From: Psychromonas sp. MB-3u-54
GTDB taxonomy: Bacteria > Pseudomonadota > Gammaproteobacteria > Enterobacterales > Psychromonadaceae
DNA: 64,000 nt
Reading direction: 5' to 3'
Assembly (NCBI RefSeq): GCF_002836415.1
Contig: NZ_PJBP01000119.1
Span: forward strand, 24,941-88,940
A program made the position numbers and the translations under genes. Below are positions 18,045 to 25,783 of this stretch, in pieces. The notes below the pieces were generated by a model. The model was not told the origin of the DNA. It worked only from the letters and a program-made list of their open reading frames with translations, and made no database searches. How positions within the stretch are numbered: the stretch's first letter is position 1; every line of letters begins with the position of its first letter.

Positions 18045-18641
18045 TTAAAACCCGATATTCTTAATACCATCGTAGATAAACTGAATAGCAAGCGCTGCAA
18101 GGATAATTCCAAAAAAACGCTTTAAAATTTCATCCCCTGTCCTGCCGATAATCTTCTTCAGGTATTTAGACACCAGCATACATACAAGAGTCAGTGCTAA
18201 AATACTGATAATAGCCGATGAAACCGCAAGCTTACCGGTAAGCTCCGTAGTGTGCGAAAAAAGCAGAATCGAAAGCGTTAATGTACCCGGCCCTGAAATC
18301 ATAGGAATGGACATCGGATAGACTGAAATATCATCACTCTTGCTAGCAGACATAATGCCCGTTGCTTTGGTTACCATATTAAAGGCCGTGTAAAAAAGCA
18401 GCAAACCACCTGATATGCGCAGTGAATTGATATTGATACCCAGTTGTCCAAAAAGGGCTTCCCCGTAATTACCAAACAGGATCAGAGTGACTCCGCTAAT
18501 AAGCACCGCTTTTACCGCCATCACGGTACGGTGTTTTTTATCACAATCCCCCGTTAAAGAGTTAAAAATAAGGGCGGCACCGATTGGATCGATAATCACA
18601 AACAGAGCGGTTAACGCATGCAGATAAACTGAAGTATCCAT
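18045..18641 (-). CDS. MarC-family integral membrane protein
   Basis: A 198-residue protein with six hydrophobic segments, the usual MarC/YhgN size. The conserved block FVIIDPIGAALIF is near the N-terminus and PMISGPGTLTLSI is in the fourth segment. The family's transport substrate is unsettled. It converges on dinB across an AGCT-core array; upstream lies a palindromic repeat and then the YjiH-family gene in the same direction. Confidence 0.85.
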   Translation of the reverse strand: MDTSVYLHALTALFVIIDPIGAALIFNSLTGDCDKKHRTVMAVKAVLISGVTLILFGNYGEALFGQLGININSLRISGGLLLFYTAFNMVTKATGIMSASKSDDISVYPMSIPMISGPGTLTLSILLFSHTTELTGKLAVSSAIISILALTLVCMLVSKYLKKIIGRTGDEILKRFFGIILAALAIQFIYDGIKNIGF

Positions 18642-18671
18642 ACTATTTTTAAATTTCCTTAAGCTGGGTAG

Positions 18672-18721
18672 TTATCCAAATTACTTGCCGATGCAGGCAT
18701 CTTCAAGAAATTTGGGAATAA
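18672..18721. repeat. Palindromic repeat with GATGC/GCATC core
   Basis: Imperfect inverted arms (TTATCCAAATTACTT on the left, AAGAAATTTGGGAATAA on the right) surround GATGCAGGCATC. It belongs to the same family as 4491-4545 and 40926-40982. It sits just 3' of the YjiH-family gene and may act as a terminator. Confidence 0.65.
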
Positions 18722-18722
18722 G

Positions 18723-20114
18723 TTAAAAAATTAGGTGTGCAATACCGGCGATCACCGGCAAAGTCACTAAGGTTCTTAAAATAAAAATAACAAAGAGCTC
18801 AGCAACATTTATCGGGATCTTACTGCCCAGTATTAACGCACCAATTTCACTCATATAGATAAGCTGGGTAACTGACATTGCCGCAATAACAAAACGGGTC
18901 ATATCAGATTCGATGGAAGCCGCAAGAATTGAGGGGATAAACATATCGGCAAAACCAACCACAATGGTTTTTGATGCTTCAGCGGCTTCCGGAATCTGCA
19001 GCAACTCCAGAAAGGGAATAAACGGATAACCTAAGTACTCAAAAATCGGCGTGTATTCAACAACAATCAGCGCCATTGTACCAATGGCCATGATCACCGG
19101 AATAACCCCAAAGACCATATCAATGACATTCTTAAGCCCGTCAGTACAAGTCTTCTTAATTCCTGGCGAGTTTTCCGCTCTGTTTAATGCATGCTCCAAC
19201 CCCCATGAGAAAACATTATGTCCGGCAGGTGTTAACTCATCATCGGCGGATTGCGCACTGCCATCGATATATTTGTCTTTCTTCCAGGAAAGGGGCGGTA
19301 ATTTCGGCACCACAATCGCAGCCACAATACCTGCAGTACACACCGCCAGATAAAAAGGGAGAAACAAATGTTCAAGTCTTACCTGTGAGAGAACCACCAA
19401 AGAGAAGGTAATGGAAACCGCCGAGAAGGTTGTCCCGATAACTGCCGCTTCACGCTGTGTGTAAAATCGCAATTCATACTGTTTGCTGGTCAGCAAAATG
19501 CCAACACTGCCGTCACCTAACCAGGATGCCATGCAGTCAATCGCACTGCGACCCGGAAGATTAAACACCGGCCGCATTATTTTGGTTAATAAGGTGCCGA
19601 ACAGCTCAAGTAGCCCAAAGTTCAATAAAAGCGGCAGTAACATGCCGGCAAAAATAAACACACAAAATAGCATCGGCAGCAGATCGTTTAAAACCAGTGC
19701 GCCGGTATTGCCGGAATAAATGGCTTCAGGGCCGACACTAAAAAAAGTCATCACAATAAAGATGGCACCCAGCAGGCGGATAATAAACCACACGGGCGAA
19801 ACATTTAATAAGGCGGTTAAAAAATCACTGTCCTGAATAAAGGGGATCTTTATAAATTTATTAATCAGCGTCATCAAAGCAGTAAAGAGCACAACCCCGG
19901 TTACCACGGTTGTTGCCTGCTCACCGAGCAGACTCAGCAGCCCCTTAGCAACAATGGCAATGGGTATCGTAATGTCACCCTGATAATTAACCGGTGTCAT
20001 AAACAGTAAAAGGCCGATTAATGAAGGCACAATAAAGGTTAATATTGTCGCCAGATTATGCGATTTTTTTGCCGTTACTTCTGGCTGTACTGCTGGAATT
20101 ACTTTGTCCGTCAC
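18723..20114 (-). CDS. YjiH-family membrane protein with nucleoside-recognition (Gate) domain
   Basis: A 463-residue polytopic membrane protein. The region around residues 150-270 (LFGTLLTKIMRPVF, GRSAIDCMASWLGDGSVG) and the C-terminal half, with a repeat of the same fold, match the nucleoside-recognition or Gate domain shared with YjiH and spore maturation proteins. The transport role is unproven in the family. It is transcribed alone, with no recognisable operator upstream. Confidence 0.8.
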   Translation of the reverse strand: MTDKVIPAVQPEVTAKKSHNLATILTFIVPSLIGLLLFMTPVNYQGDITIPIAIVAKGLLSLLGEQATTVVTGVVLFTALMTLINKFIKIPFIQDSDFLTALLNVSPVWFIIRLLGAIFIVMTFFSVGPEAIYSGNTGALVLNDLLPMLFCVFIFAGMLLPLLLNFGLLELFGTLLTKIMRPVFNLPGRSAIDCMASWLGDGSVGILLTSKQYELRFYTQREAAVIGTTFSAVSITFSLVVLSQVRLEHLFLPFYLAVCTAGIVAAIVVPKLPPLSWKKDKYIDGSAQSADDELTPAGHNVFSWGLEHALNRAENSPGIKKTCTDGLKNVIDMVFGVIPVIMAIGTMALIVVEYTPIFEYLGYPFIPFLELLQIPEAAEASKTIVVGFADMFIPSILAASIESDMTRFVIAAMSVTQLIYMSEIGALILGSKIPINVAELFVIFILRTLVTLPVIAGIAHLIF

Positions 20115-21386
20115 GTTATCACCCTGAGAATGTACTTTAAATTAGAGTCGTTACAGGAATGAGAGCATTCATATAACGGAAAACGCGCAACAGTACTCAC
20201 TTTTTATAGGGATGTAAATATTATCTATTATTTTTGCCCGGTTGGTTCCACTTTTCAATGCCAGTCGGGGGATGCAGGGTCAATAAAAATTTTTAAAATG
20301 ATGTTGTACAAGGTTAATTCAAGGTATGCAGAATCGGCTTTACTATAAAACCCTGCGTATTTTAAGCCATGCCTGCAGGAAAAACTGAAATGAAAAGTTG
20401 ATTACAGTTCACTCTTCGATGCGGGCAACTCGAATAATTGCAGCACACAGCATATGAGTTTGTAACCTGGGTGATTGCGCGACATGGTCATGTTAATAGC
20501 TTATTGGTTCTTTGTAAGCTTTCGCTTGTGAGCTTTTGGTGTCACTTTCATTGTTGGTATTCCGCCCTGACGGCGACCTTACTTTTTCTAAATGCCGAAA
20601 AAAAGTAGGCAAAAAGCGTCACCCCTAGCCATTTTTTTATCTTGCACTGTCCAACCGCTTTTTAACGCACCAGTTCGGACAGCACATCCATGTGCAGAGC
20701 CGAACTTACAGAAATCAACAAGGTCACGCAGAGCTTAGCCCGCTCATAACCCTGAACTGGCGTTCAATTCGCTCCATGATTTCTGTTGCTAAAGCGTTAG
20801 TTCATTGCAAGAAAAATGGAAGGGGAATCTCGTAGCCGCATTGGTTGGATTATTAGCAAAAAAGTATGGGTGTCCAATTTATCTGTTATAACTCGGCCAA
20901 AAGAATACCATATACAGGGACAGCAGATCCTGTCGCGCTCATAAGCCTGAACTGGTGTTCAATTAGCCTAGACGTTTTTTATCTTGATAAATAAATCCCT
21001 TTGTTCTTTTTTAACAAAGAGGGCACCGACTCGGGCTGTGCAGAGCCAAGCCTAGTGGAAACAACAAGGGCACGCAGAGCTTAGCCCGCTCATGAACCTG
21101 AACTGGTGTTCAATTCGCTCATTTTTCCACTTGCTAAAGGAATTGATTGATCAATAAAAACGGTCGGAAATTTTCGTAGCCGCATTGGTTTGGAGTTCTA
21201 ATATATTGAATTGATAATGAAATATAACTGGATGTCCAACCTTTAATTGTTACTTATTTCGTCGTGGCACCTGTCTTCAGTCTATGTTCGTGGTTCAACG
21301 ATAATGGATTTCGTCGCCTTCATAAGGCCGTCGGTGGTTGTACCACACCCGATACTTGATTCTATACGTTAATTCAAAACTTTTAC
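20115..21386. other. Long non-coding accessory region
   Basis: About 1.3 kb without a supportable gene. It contains a segment with mirrored poly-T and poly-A blocks (20565-20615, CTTACTTTTTCTAA against AAAAAAAGTAGGCAAAAAG) and a diverged long repeat (20690-21195). It marks the left edge of the accessory block. Confidence 0.6.
20690..21195. repeat. Diverged ~170-bp direct repeat, two copies and a fragment
   Basis: Copy one (about 20690-20860) and copy two (about 21037-21195) share, in order, TGCAGAGCC, CACGCAGAGCTTAGCCCGCT, CTGAACTGG, GTTCAATTCGCTC and CGTAGCCGCATTGGTT. A third partial copy at about 20932-20972 keeps only the GCTCATAAGCCTGAACTGGT part. No frame is conserved across copies. Confidence 0.75.
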
Positions 21387-21524
21387 TCATGCGGGTAACC
21401 TTGCTATGCGTGATCTTATATCAACAGGATTTAATACGACCTCTCGGGCAATCGCCCAGATATAAGCCGCCATTTCTCTGGTGATTACAGTTACCACAAC
21501 ATTACGATTTTTTCCTTTATGCAT
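21387..21524 (-). pseudogene. C-terminal fragment of an IS110-family transposase
   Basis: A 45-codon frame with VVVTVITREMAAYIWAIARE, typical of the end of IS110/IS116/IS902 transposases, followed by a stop. Everything upstream of it has been replaced by the integrase remnant: the two coding remnants meet at about 21524. It is a scar of an insertion sequence, not a working element. Confidence 0.7.
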
Positions 21525-21968
21525 TAACCGTTAAATGAAGTACTTCACCTAAACGTAAGCCCATGCTGTATAGGACAAGAAAAAACACCTGATAGCGTAA
21601 AACGCGAGTGGCGGTAATTAACAGGCCAATTTGCTTGCTAGTGATGATATCTGGAATGCGTTTTACTTGCGGCGGTTTGACAATATTCAACCATTCCCAT
21701 TGACGTTCAAGAGTATGCTTATAGAAAACTGCAAACCATTACGGTCTAATTTTATGGTGCTCCATGAGTGGGTTTGAATGAGTTGTGCAAAGTAGCACTT
21801 TAAATCTGCTTTGGTTAATGTGTAAGGTGAGCGGTCGAAAAAGGTGGTTATCCTACGCACTGCACGGGAATAGGCATCGATAGTGGCAGGTCTCATGCCC
21901 TGTAATGCCAAGTTGGTCAAATGTTGTTGATATAAAAGGTTAAAGTGTTGTTGTTCTGAGGTGTTCAT
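21524..21968 (-). pseudogene. Tyrosine recombinase (integrase), frameshifted and truncated
   Basis: The first ~80 codons (from ATG at 21968) form the SAM-like core-binding domain, ending LDRNGLQF. The frame then breaks at a T-run near 21725; adding one T restores FYKHTLERQWEWLNIVKPP and so on to YSMGLRLGEVLHLTVN, where the catalytic domain begins (first catalytic Arg in GLRLGE). A stop follows and the rest of the catalytic domain is missing, replaced by an IS110-type fragment. The sequence resembles the stand-alone integrases linked to IS91-like elements, not an integron IntI. It cannot be active. Confidence 0.85.
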
Positions 21969-22057
21969 CGCTTATACTCCTATTAAACATCACCGAAAAG
22001 TGATGTAAATATAAGTATGCGTGTTGTTTGTGTTTTTTTCTGCCGCACAGCGGCTTC

Positions 22058-22126
22058 GTTCAACAAAACCATTAATTTGACCGCATTACGCTTCGCTTCA
22101 GTCGGAAAATTATGGTGGCGTTAGGT
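22058..22126 (+). other. Integron attC-like site 1
   Basis: Simple-site boxes GTTCAAC (22058-22064) and GTTAGGT (22120-22126) flank a 69-base imperfect palindrome (CCATTAATTT against AAAATTATGGTGGC). It marks the start of the first readable cassette. Confidence 0.7.
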
Positions 22127-22148
22127 TCAAACATTAAGCTTAATATTT

Positions 22149-22601
22149 ATGAAAAAGATATATAAACTAGTAATGCTTTTATCTGTCCTCTTGCCATTTT
22201 CTGCGTATTCGGCGTGTAATACGGTAAACGGAAAATCATATGGCGACTGTAGTCACACTTCACTAGACAGCAGGCAACAAGGGTATGTCAAGGTTACTTC
22301 CAATAAGCATGTTACAGGAATGATTAGAGGTGCAACTATATATTCTGGTGGCTTTCTAAAGCTTTCTGGGATTAGCAATGGAGACATATCTGTAAATAGA
22401 GGCGGAAAATTGATTGTTAATGGGATTGTGAATGGTGTTATTAGTAATAATGGTGGGACGATAAATGTTGAAGGGCAAGCATCAACTATTAATGCTAATT
22501 CTGGCTTTACTACCATAGGTGGAATAATAGGGCGAGTAAATGGTCGCGGTAAAATTAAATATCAAAACGGTGCTGTTGTTGGAGGGAAGCCTGTTAAGTA
22601 A
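22149..22601 (+). CDS. Secreted beta-solenoid-like cassette protein (150 aa)
   Basis: It has an N-terminal signal peptide (KKIYKLVMLLSVLLPFSAYSA) and two cysteines just after cleavage. From about residue 50 to 135 it repeats short strands ending in Gly-Gly or Asn-Gly, for example GGKLIVNG, VNGVISNNG and GGTINVEGQ. This resembles the right-handed helix of bactofilin/polymer-forming proteins, but here on an exported protein. It fills an integron cassette between attC sites 1 and 2. No catalytic residues are evident. A periplasmic or surface structural or binding role is only inferred. Confidence 0.7.
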   Translation: MKKIYKLVMLLSVLLPFSAYSACNTVNGKSYGDCSHTSLDSRQQGYVKVTSNKHVTGMIRGATIYSGGFLKLSGISNGDISVNRGGKLIVNGIVNGVISNNGGTINVEGQASTINANSGFTTIGGIIGRVNGRGKIKYQNGAVVGGKPVK

Positions 22602-22610
22602 ATTTCAAGA

Positions 22611-22711
22611 ACCTAACAAAGGCGTTTAAACGGAACAAAAACAGTTGGCTATGCTTTGTTCCTCAACAATTATAACCAACAATTTTTTCCCGCTTAATGT
22701 GGGCGTTAATG
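22611..22711 (+). other. Integron attC-like site 2
   Basis: ACCTAAC (22611-22617) and GTTAATG (22705-22711) bound 101 bases with VCR-like inner text (AAAGGCGTTTAAACGG and CGCTTAATGTGGGCG). The 3' box is degenerate. It ends the cassette carrying the secreted protein. Confidence 0.75.
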
Positions 22712-22772
22712 AATGTCCGCTTTTGGCTTTCCGGTCAAACAACAACGCTGAAAATCAACAAATATATTAATG

Positions 22773-22838
22773 GGGTCAGGTTAAAATTAAATTGTTGTTT
22801 ATAATTCACTCAATGGCAGATTAAATTTAACCTGACCC
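22773..22838. repeat. Short hairpin element with GGGTCAGGTTAAA ends
   Basis: The ends GGGTCAGGTTAAA and TTTAACCTGACCC are inverted copies, with the similarity running about 20 bases inward. No coding frame lies within. It looks like a non-autonomous, transposase-less hairpin element of about 66 bases in the non-coding part of a cassette. Confidence 0.75.
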
Positions 22839-22984
22839 TAATTATTAATTTACCTCTCAATTTAATCAGTCACTTATTAAAATGCTAATAATCCATTGAA
22901 TATCAAGTAAATATAAATCACCTTGGCTTTTATTTTAAATAAACCGGCTGAATATGAGAAATTCTACAGCCTCGTTATACGTCT

Positions 22985-23317
22985 ATGGGACTAAATATGT
23001 TTAAGAAATCTTGCCCATGGTGTAGCTCTAAGATCACACCATGGCAACTTGGAAATAGACCAAAGAAAACGGTTGGTTTTTTGACTGTCTTACCAAATTT
23101 AGCTATTTGCCCTTATTGTGCAAAACCTGTGAGAATTGGCGGAAAATCGCTGTATGTTCTATTGGTTTTTATACCTGTAATCACTTTAGGTTTCGTTCCT
23201 ATTTATACTGATTACGAAATGCCAGATTGGTTTTTTATTGTTGGTGTTGCCACTATAATTATTGCATTTTCACTCGCTATGTTTTTTAGTGTTTTCAATA
23301 AAGATTACGACTTATAA
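22985..23317 (+). CDS. Zinc-ribbon membrane protein (110 aa), cassette-borne
   Basis: Two CxxC pairs, CPWC near residue 10 and CPYC near residue 43, suggest one zinc ribbon. Two hydrophobic helices follow (VLLVFIPVITLGFVPI and FFIVGVATIIIAFSLAMFF), so the ribbon probably faces the cytosol. CTCGTTATAC just before the start looks like a cassette boundary, and the stop codon runs into TTATAAC, which resembles a truncated attC box. An alternative ATG is at 22997. Function unknown. Confidence 0.65.
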   Translation: MGLNMFKKSCPWCSSKITPWQLGNRPKKTVGFLTVLPNLAICPYCAKPVRIGGKSLYVLLVFIPVITLGFVPIYTDYEMPDWFFIVGVATIIIAFSLAMFFSVFNKDYDL

Positions 23318-23330
23318 CAAATAAGGATAG

Positions 23331-23978
23331 GTGTCGCGCTATAAAAATGGGTGGCATTGTTGTTTTAAAATAGAAATGAGTTATAGATTGGGTTTACTTA
23401 AACCTCAAGCATTAAAGCAACTGCAATTATTTAAAAGTATTAGAAATGATTTTGCTCATCGCATAAGCGATGCTCGACTTGATAGTGAGCAAAATAAAGG
23501 AAGGATGCAAGAAATCTTAAATAAGACTCCTGATATATACCCATGATACTTCAAGATGCAAAGTCAGCAAGGAAAATTATGCTGAGATGCGAGGCATAAA
23601 ATTGAAGGTTAGTTATTCTACATAGAGATTTTATAACAACGCAGATTAGCACAATTTACCTTGCCCTACGGGGCGCAAGGTCGAAAACCAGCGCTGCGTT
23701 GCACCAATCGAAAAGGGAATAACCATTACCTCATGTTGCGTCTTGCTCTGGTCTCCGACCTTGCGCCTGACAAAGCATTTTGAAGTAACATGGGTATAGA
23801 AGAGGCATATATTGAAAGTTTAAATACTGCTTTTAAAGAAAATGGGATCATTAGAGATAGTAAAAATCTCATTTCCTTAATTGGAGTGAGAGGAGCTTTT
23901 GATGTTCTATTTGCATCTATGTGCATGGCACTTGAAAAAGTGTCTCTTGATGTTGAACGAATTCAGTTAGTTGAATAA
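23331..23978 (+). pseudogene. MltR-like protein gene, N-terminus lost and interrupted by a MITE
   Basis: The left part reads FKIEMSYRLGLLKPQALKQL and then RNDFAHR, matching the core helices of MltR-like proteins. The right part (from 23796) reads IEEAYIESLNTAFKENG and on to the stop at 23978. A 261-base insertion between them, a multiple of three, introduces a stop (TGA at 23544). Removing it joins NKTPD to IEEAY in one frame. The N-terminal half is missing and replaced by cassette-boundary sequence, so the gene is broken twice. Its ancestor may have been a small regulator or HEPN-like protein. Confidence 0.75.
23538..23795. mobile_element. MITE, 258 bp, with ~22-bp inverted ends and TA-type duplication
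   Basis: The left end TACCCATGATACTTCAAGAT and the mirrored right end (read inward TACCCATGTTACTTCAAAAT) differ at two of 20 positions. ATA (or the core TA) flanks both ends, as for elements that duplicate TA. There is no transposase frame inside. A longer relative in reverse orientation lies at 40528-40924 and an internal piece at 33466-33650. Confidence 0.85.
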
Positions 23979-23981
23979 TAG

Positions 23982-24091
23982 TGCTAACAAGGCGTTGCAC
24001 TCCGACTTGATACAGTTGTCGTGGTTTTTGCTAAAAATAAAAAACCGCAAAAACAGCACCAACTTACTCGCCGGTGAACGCGGCGTTAGCT
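23982..24091 (+). other. Integron attC-like site 3
   Basis: TGCTAAC (23982-23988) and GTTAGCT (24085-24091) bound 110 bases. Inner boxes AAGGCGTTGCACTCCGACTT and CGCCGGTGAACGCGGC are typical of gammaproteobacterial attC sites, and the centre GGTTTTTGCTAAAAATAAAAA is the variable stem tip. Confidence 0.85.
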
Positions 24092-24138
24092 TTCTTGTTG
24101 GTAACATTTAGAGTGGAATTTTTTAGGTTACTTATTTT

Positions 24139-24906
24139 ATGACAAATGTTTATTTATTGATTTATCCAAAGCTTAAAGCATTTAAAGTAGGCAAAGCTGA
24201 TAATGTTTTTAATCGAGCTGACAACATAAAAAAATGGTGGGGAGAACCTGATTATGTTAATTCATTATCATTAGGAATAAATAATGAATTGGTATTTAAG
24301 TTGGAGAAAAGTCTGCATTTGCTTCTGGATCAGTTTTCGATGAATTATAGCGATGGAGATGGGAAAACTGAGTTTTTTAGTCTTGATGCCTATAGCACTG
24401 CTATTGAATATGTAAATATTTTTATCAAGTCAAATAAATTACCTTCTGCGTTGGTAAAAGGAATTGATAAACCAAACTTTCTGATAGATGTGAACAAATC
24501 TAAAAAACGAGATTATATCTTTAGTAAGCACAATGCAGGAAAAAATAGAATTATTAATTCTTTAAGCTACACAATGAAAAATTTAGAGGTCGTTCTTAGA
24601 GTTAACAATTTGCTGATTAAATACAGAAAAAGAATAAACTTTGAACTTATTTGTAATAATCAAGATTATTCTTTAATTGTGTATGATCGTAAATTTCTTG
24701 CAAAGATACTATTTGATAATTTACGTATTGAATATGAGTCTTTTTCTGGTGGCTTTGTAGGCCATAATTTGTGTGGTTCTCTAGATAAAGGAGAAGATTT
24801 TTATAAATTAAACTTTCACTTAAATGTATCGAGTAAAAATGAATTTATTATACTTCTTGTAAAAGAACTTGAGAGCAGTTTTAAATTGCTTCAAAAGCAA
24901 ACATAG
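24139..24906 (+). CDS. GIY-YIG-like (T5orf172/MUG113-type) protein in an integron cassette
   Basis: A 255-residue protein. Residues 1-95 fit a GIY-YIG-type nuclease fold: VYLLIYPKLKAFKVGKA in place of the paired GIY/YIG strands, an Arg in FNRADN, a Glu in LEKSLH, and DGKTEFFSL, as in the T5orf172/MUG113 branch. Residues ~120-255 have no recognised domain and are rich in Lys and Asn. Base composition is more AT-rich than neighbouring core genes. It sits between attC sites 3 and 4. Nuclease activity is inferred from family resemblance only; a role in phage or plasmid defence is possible but unsupported here. Confidence 0.6.
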   Translation: MTNVYLLIYPKLKAFKVGKADNVFNRADNIKKWWGEPDYVNSLSLGINNELVFKLEKSLHLLLDQFSMNYSDGDGKTEFFSLDAYSTAIEYVNIFIKSNKLPSALVKGIDKPNFLIDVNKSKKRDYIFSKHNAGKNRIINSLSYTMKNLEVVLRVNNLLIKYRKRINFELICNNQDYSLIVYDRKFLAKILFDNLRIEYESFSGGFVGHNLCGSLDKGEDFYKLNFHLNVSSKNEFIILLVKELESSFKLLQKQT

Positions 24907-24940
24907 ATAAATAACTAATCACTATGTGTTTGTGCGGCAA

Positions 24941-25038
24941 AGCTAACAAGCTAATAAACAAGGACAAAATACGGCTGGCTAGCTCGCTGCGCTCGTATTT
25001 TAGCCCGCCAAATTTTGCCTGTTATTAGGGAGTTAGCA
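24941..25038 (+). other. Integron attC-like site 4
   Basis: AGCTAAC (24941-24947) and GTTAGCA (25032-25038) bound 98 bases. The arms continue to pair inward (CTAATAAACAAGGACAAAAT against ATTTTGCCTGTTATTAG). Confidence 0.85.
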
Positions 25039-25072
25039 GTCTAAATTATTATGAATCACTGAGGGTGATTTA

Positions 25073-25320
25073 ATGAAAAATAATGAGCGGGATAAAGAAC
25101 CTGATTGGATGAATCCTGCCAATGACAGGAAAACACCGTATACAGATGAAGAAATAGACGTTTTGTAGAGGGTTTTATTATTGGCCTCGATGATAAAGAG
25201 TGGGCTGAGATAAAACAGAAATATGGCGAAGAAGAAGCCATAAAGAGAATAAGAGCATCGATGGTAGATCGAGACGAAAGAAATTTGAACAATCTAACAC
25301 CGAAAGGCTCAATAAATTAA
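25073..25320 (+). pseudogene. Cassette gene with a one-base frameshift in a T-run
   Basis: The frame from 25073 reads KEPDWMNPANDRKTPYTDEE and stops at once after DVL. Adding one T in the run at about 25154 restores FVEGFIIGLDDKEWAEIKQK and then 30 further residues to the stop at 25320, giving a protein of about 82 residues. Acidic, small, no known domain; it looks like the hypothetical proteins often met in integron cassettes. It is either a true pseudogene or a homopolymer sequencing error. Confidence 0.75.
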
Positions 25321-25346
25321 GAATGTAGCGTAGTTTTTAGCTCGAC

Positions 25347-25455
25347 TGCTAACAAGGCAAATCAATGAACGCTAAACAGTTGTCACGTTTTTTACCAAAA
25401 CCAATAAGCAGAAAAAAAAGCGCCAACTTACGCGCCACTGTTTGCGGCGTTAGGC
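25347..25455 (+). other. Integron attC-like site 5
   Basis: TGCTAAC (25347-25353) and GTTAGGC (25449-25455) bound 109 bases with AAGGCAAATCAATGAACGC and GCGCCACTGTTTGCGGC as inner arms. It is the best-formed attC in the window. Confidence 0.88.
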
Positions 25456-25783
25456 AATAATCAGAGAGGTAGAATGTTAAACGAATTACCAGCGACTATT
25501 TATATTGGATTAGGTGCAATAGTAGCTATTCTGGGCTAATTGAACCGGACAGTTAGGTAAGCTGTTAGCAGCGGTTGCGGTGTATGCAGCGGGCGGTAAA
25601 CCTGCCCTGGAAAGTAATTTATTGAGTAAGGATGCGAGCGTGCGCCGTTTATTGCAGCAGCTAAAATAATCATGATTAGATAGCCGCCAATAATCTAACT
25701 GTTCTCACGGAAATAACAACACTATAAATTAAAGAATGATAGGCTTTGCGGCTTAACTGATACCTCAAATAAGTGAAAACTCT
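25456..25783 (+). other. Cassette remnant fused to a gene fragment
   Basis: After attC 5 a frame starts at 25473 (LNELPATIYIGLGAIVAILG) and stops after 21 residues, probably a truncated cassette gene. From about 25546 a different frame reads KLLAAVAVYAAGGKP and ends RRLLQQLK at 25669, the C-terminal end of a gene I cannot name. The junction is the right end of the cassette cluster. The remaining ~110 bases lead to the J-protein gene. Confidence 0.55.

Noticed and set aside
17801..18125. Open frames inside the AGCT array coding KLEARSS-like repeats
   Set aside because: They are translations of a 7-base DNA repeat in several frames at once, with no ribosome site; the same happens at 38622-38918.
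21524..21968. Integron integrase IntI for the nearby cassettes
   Set aside because: The sequence follows stand-alone integrases linked to IS91-like elements, and the gene is broken.
22966..22982. A sixth attC site before the zinc-ribbon gene
   Set aside because: Only a GTTATAC-like 3' box is visible; the matching left arm could not be found.
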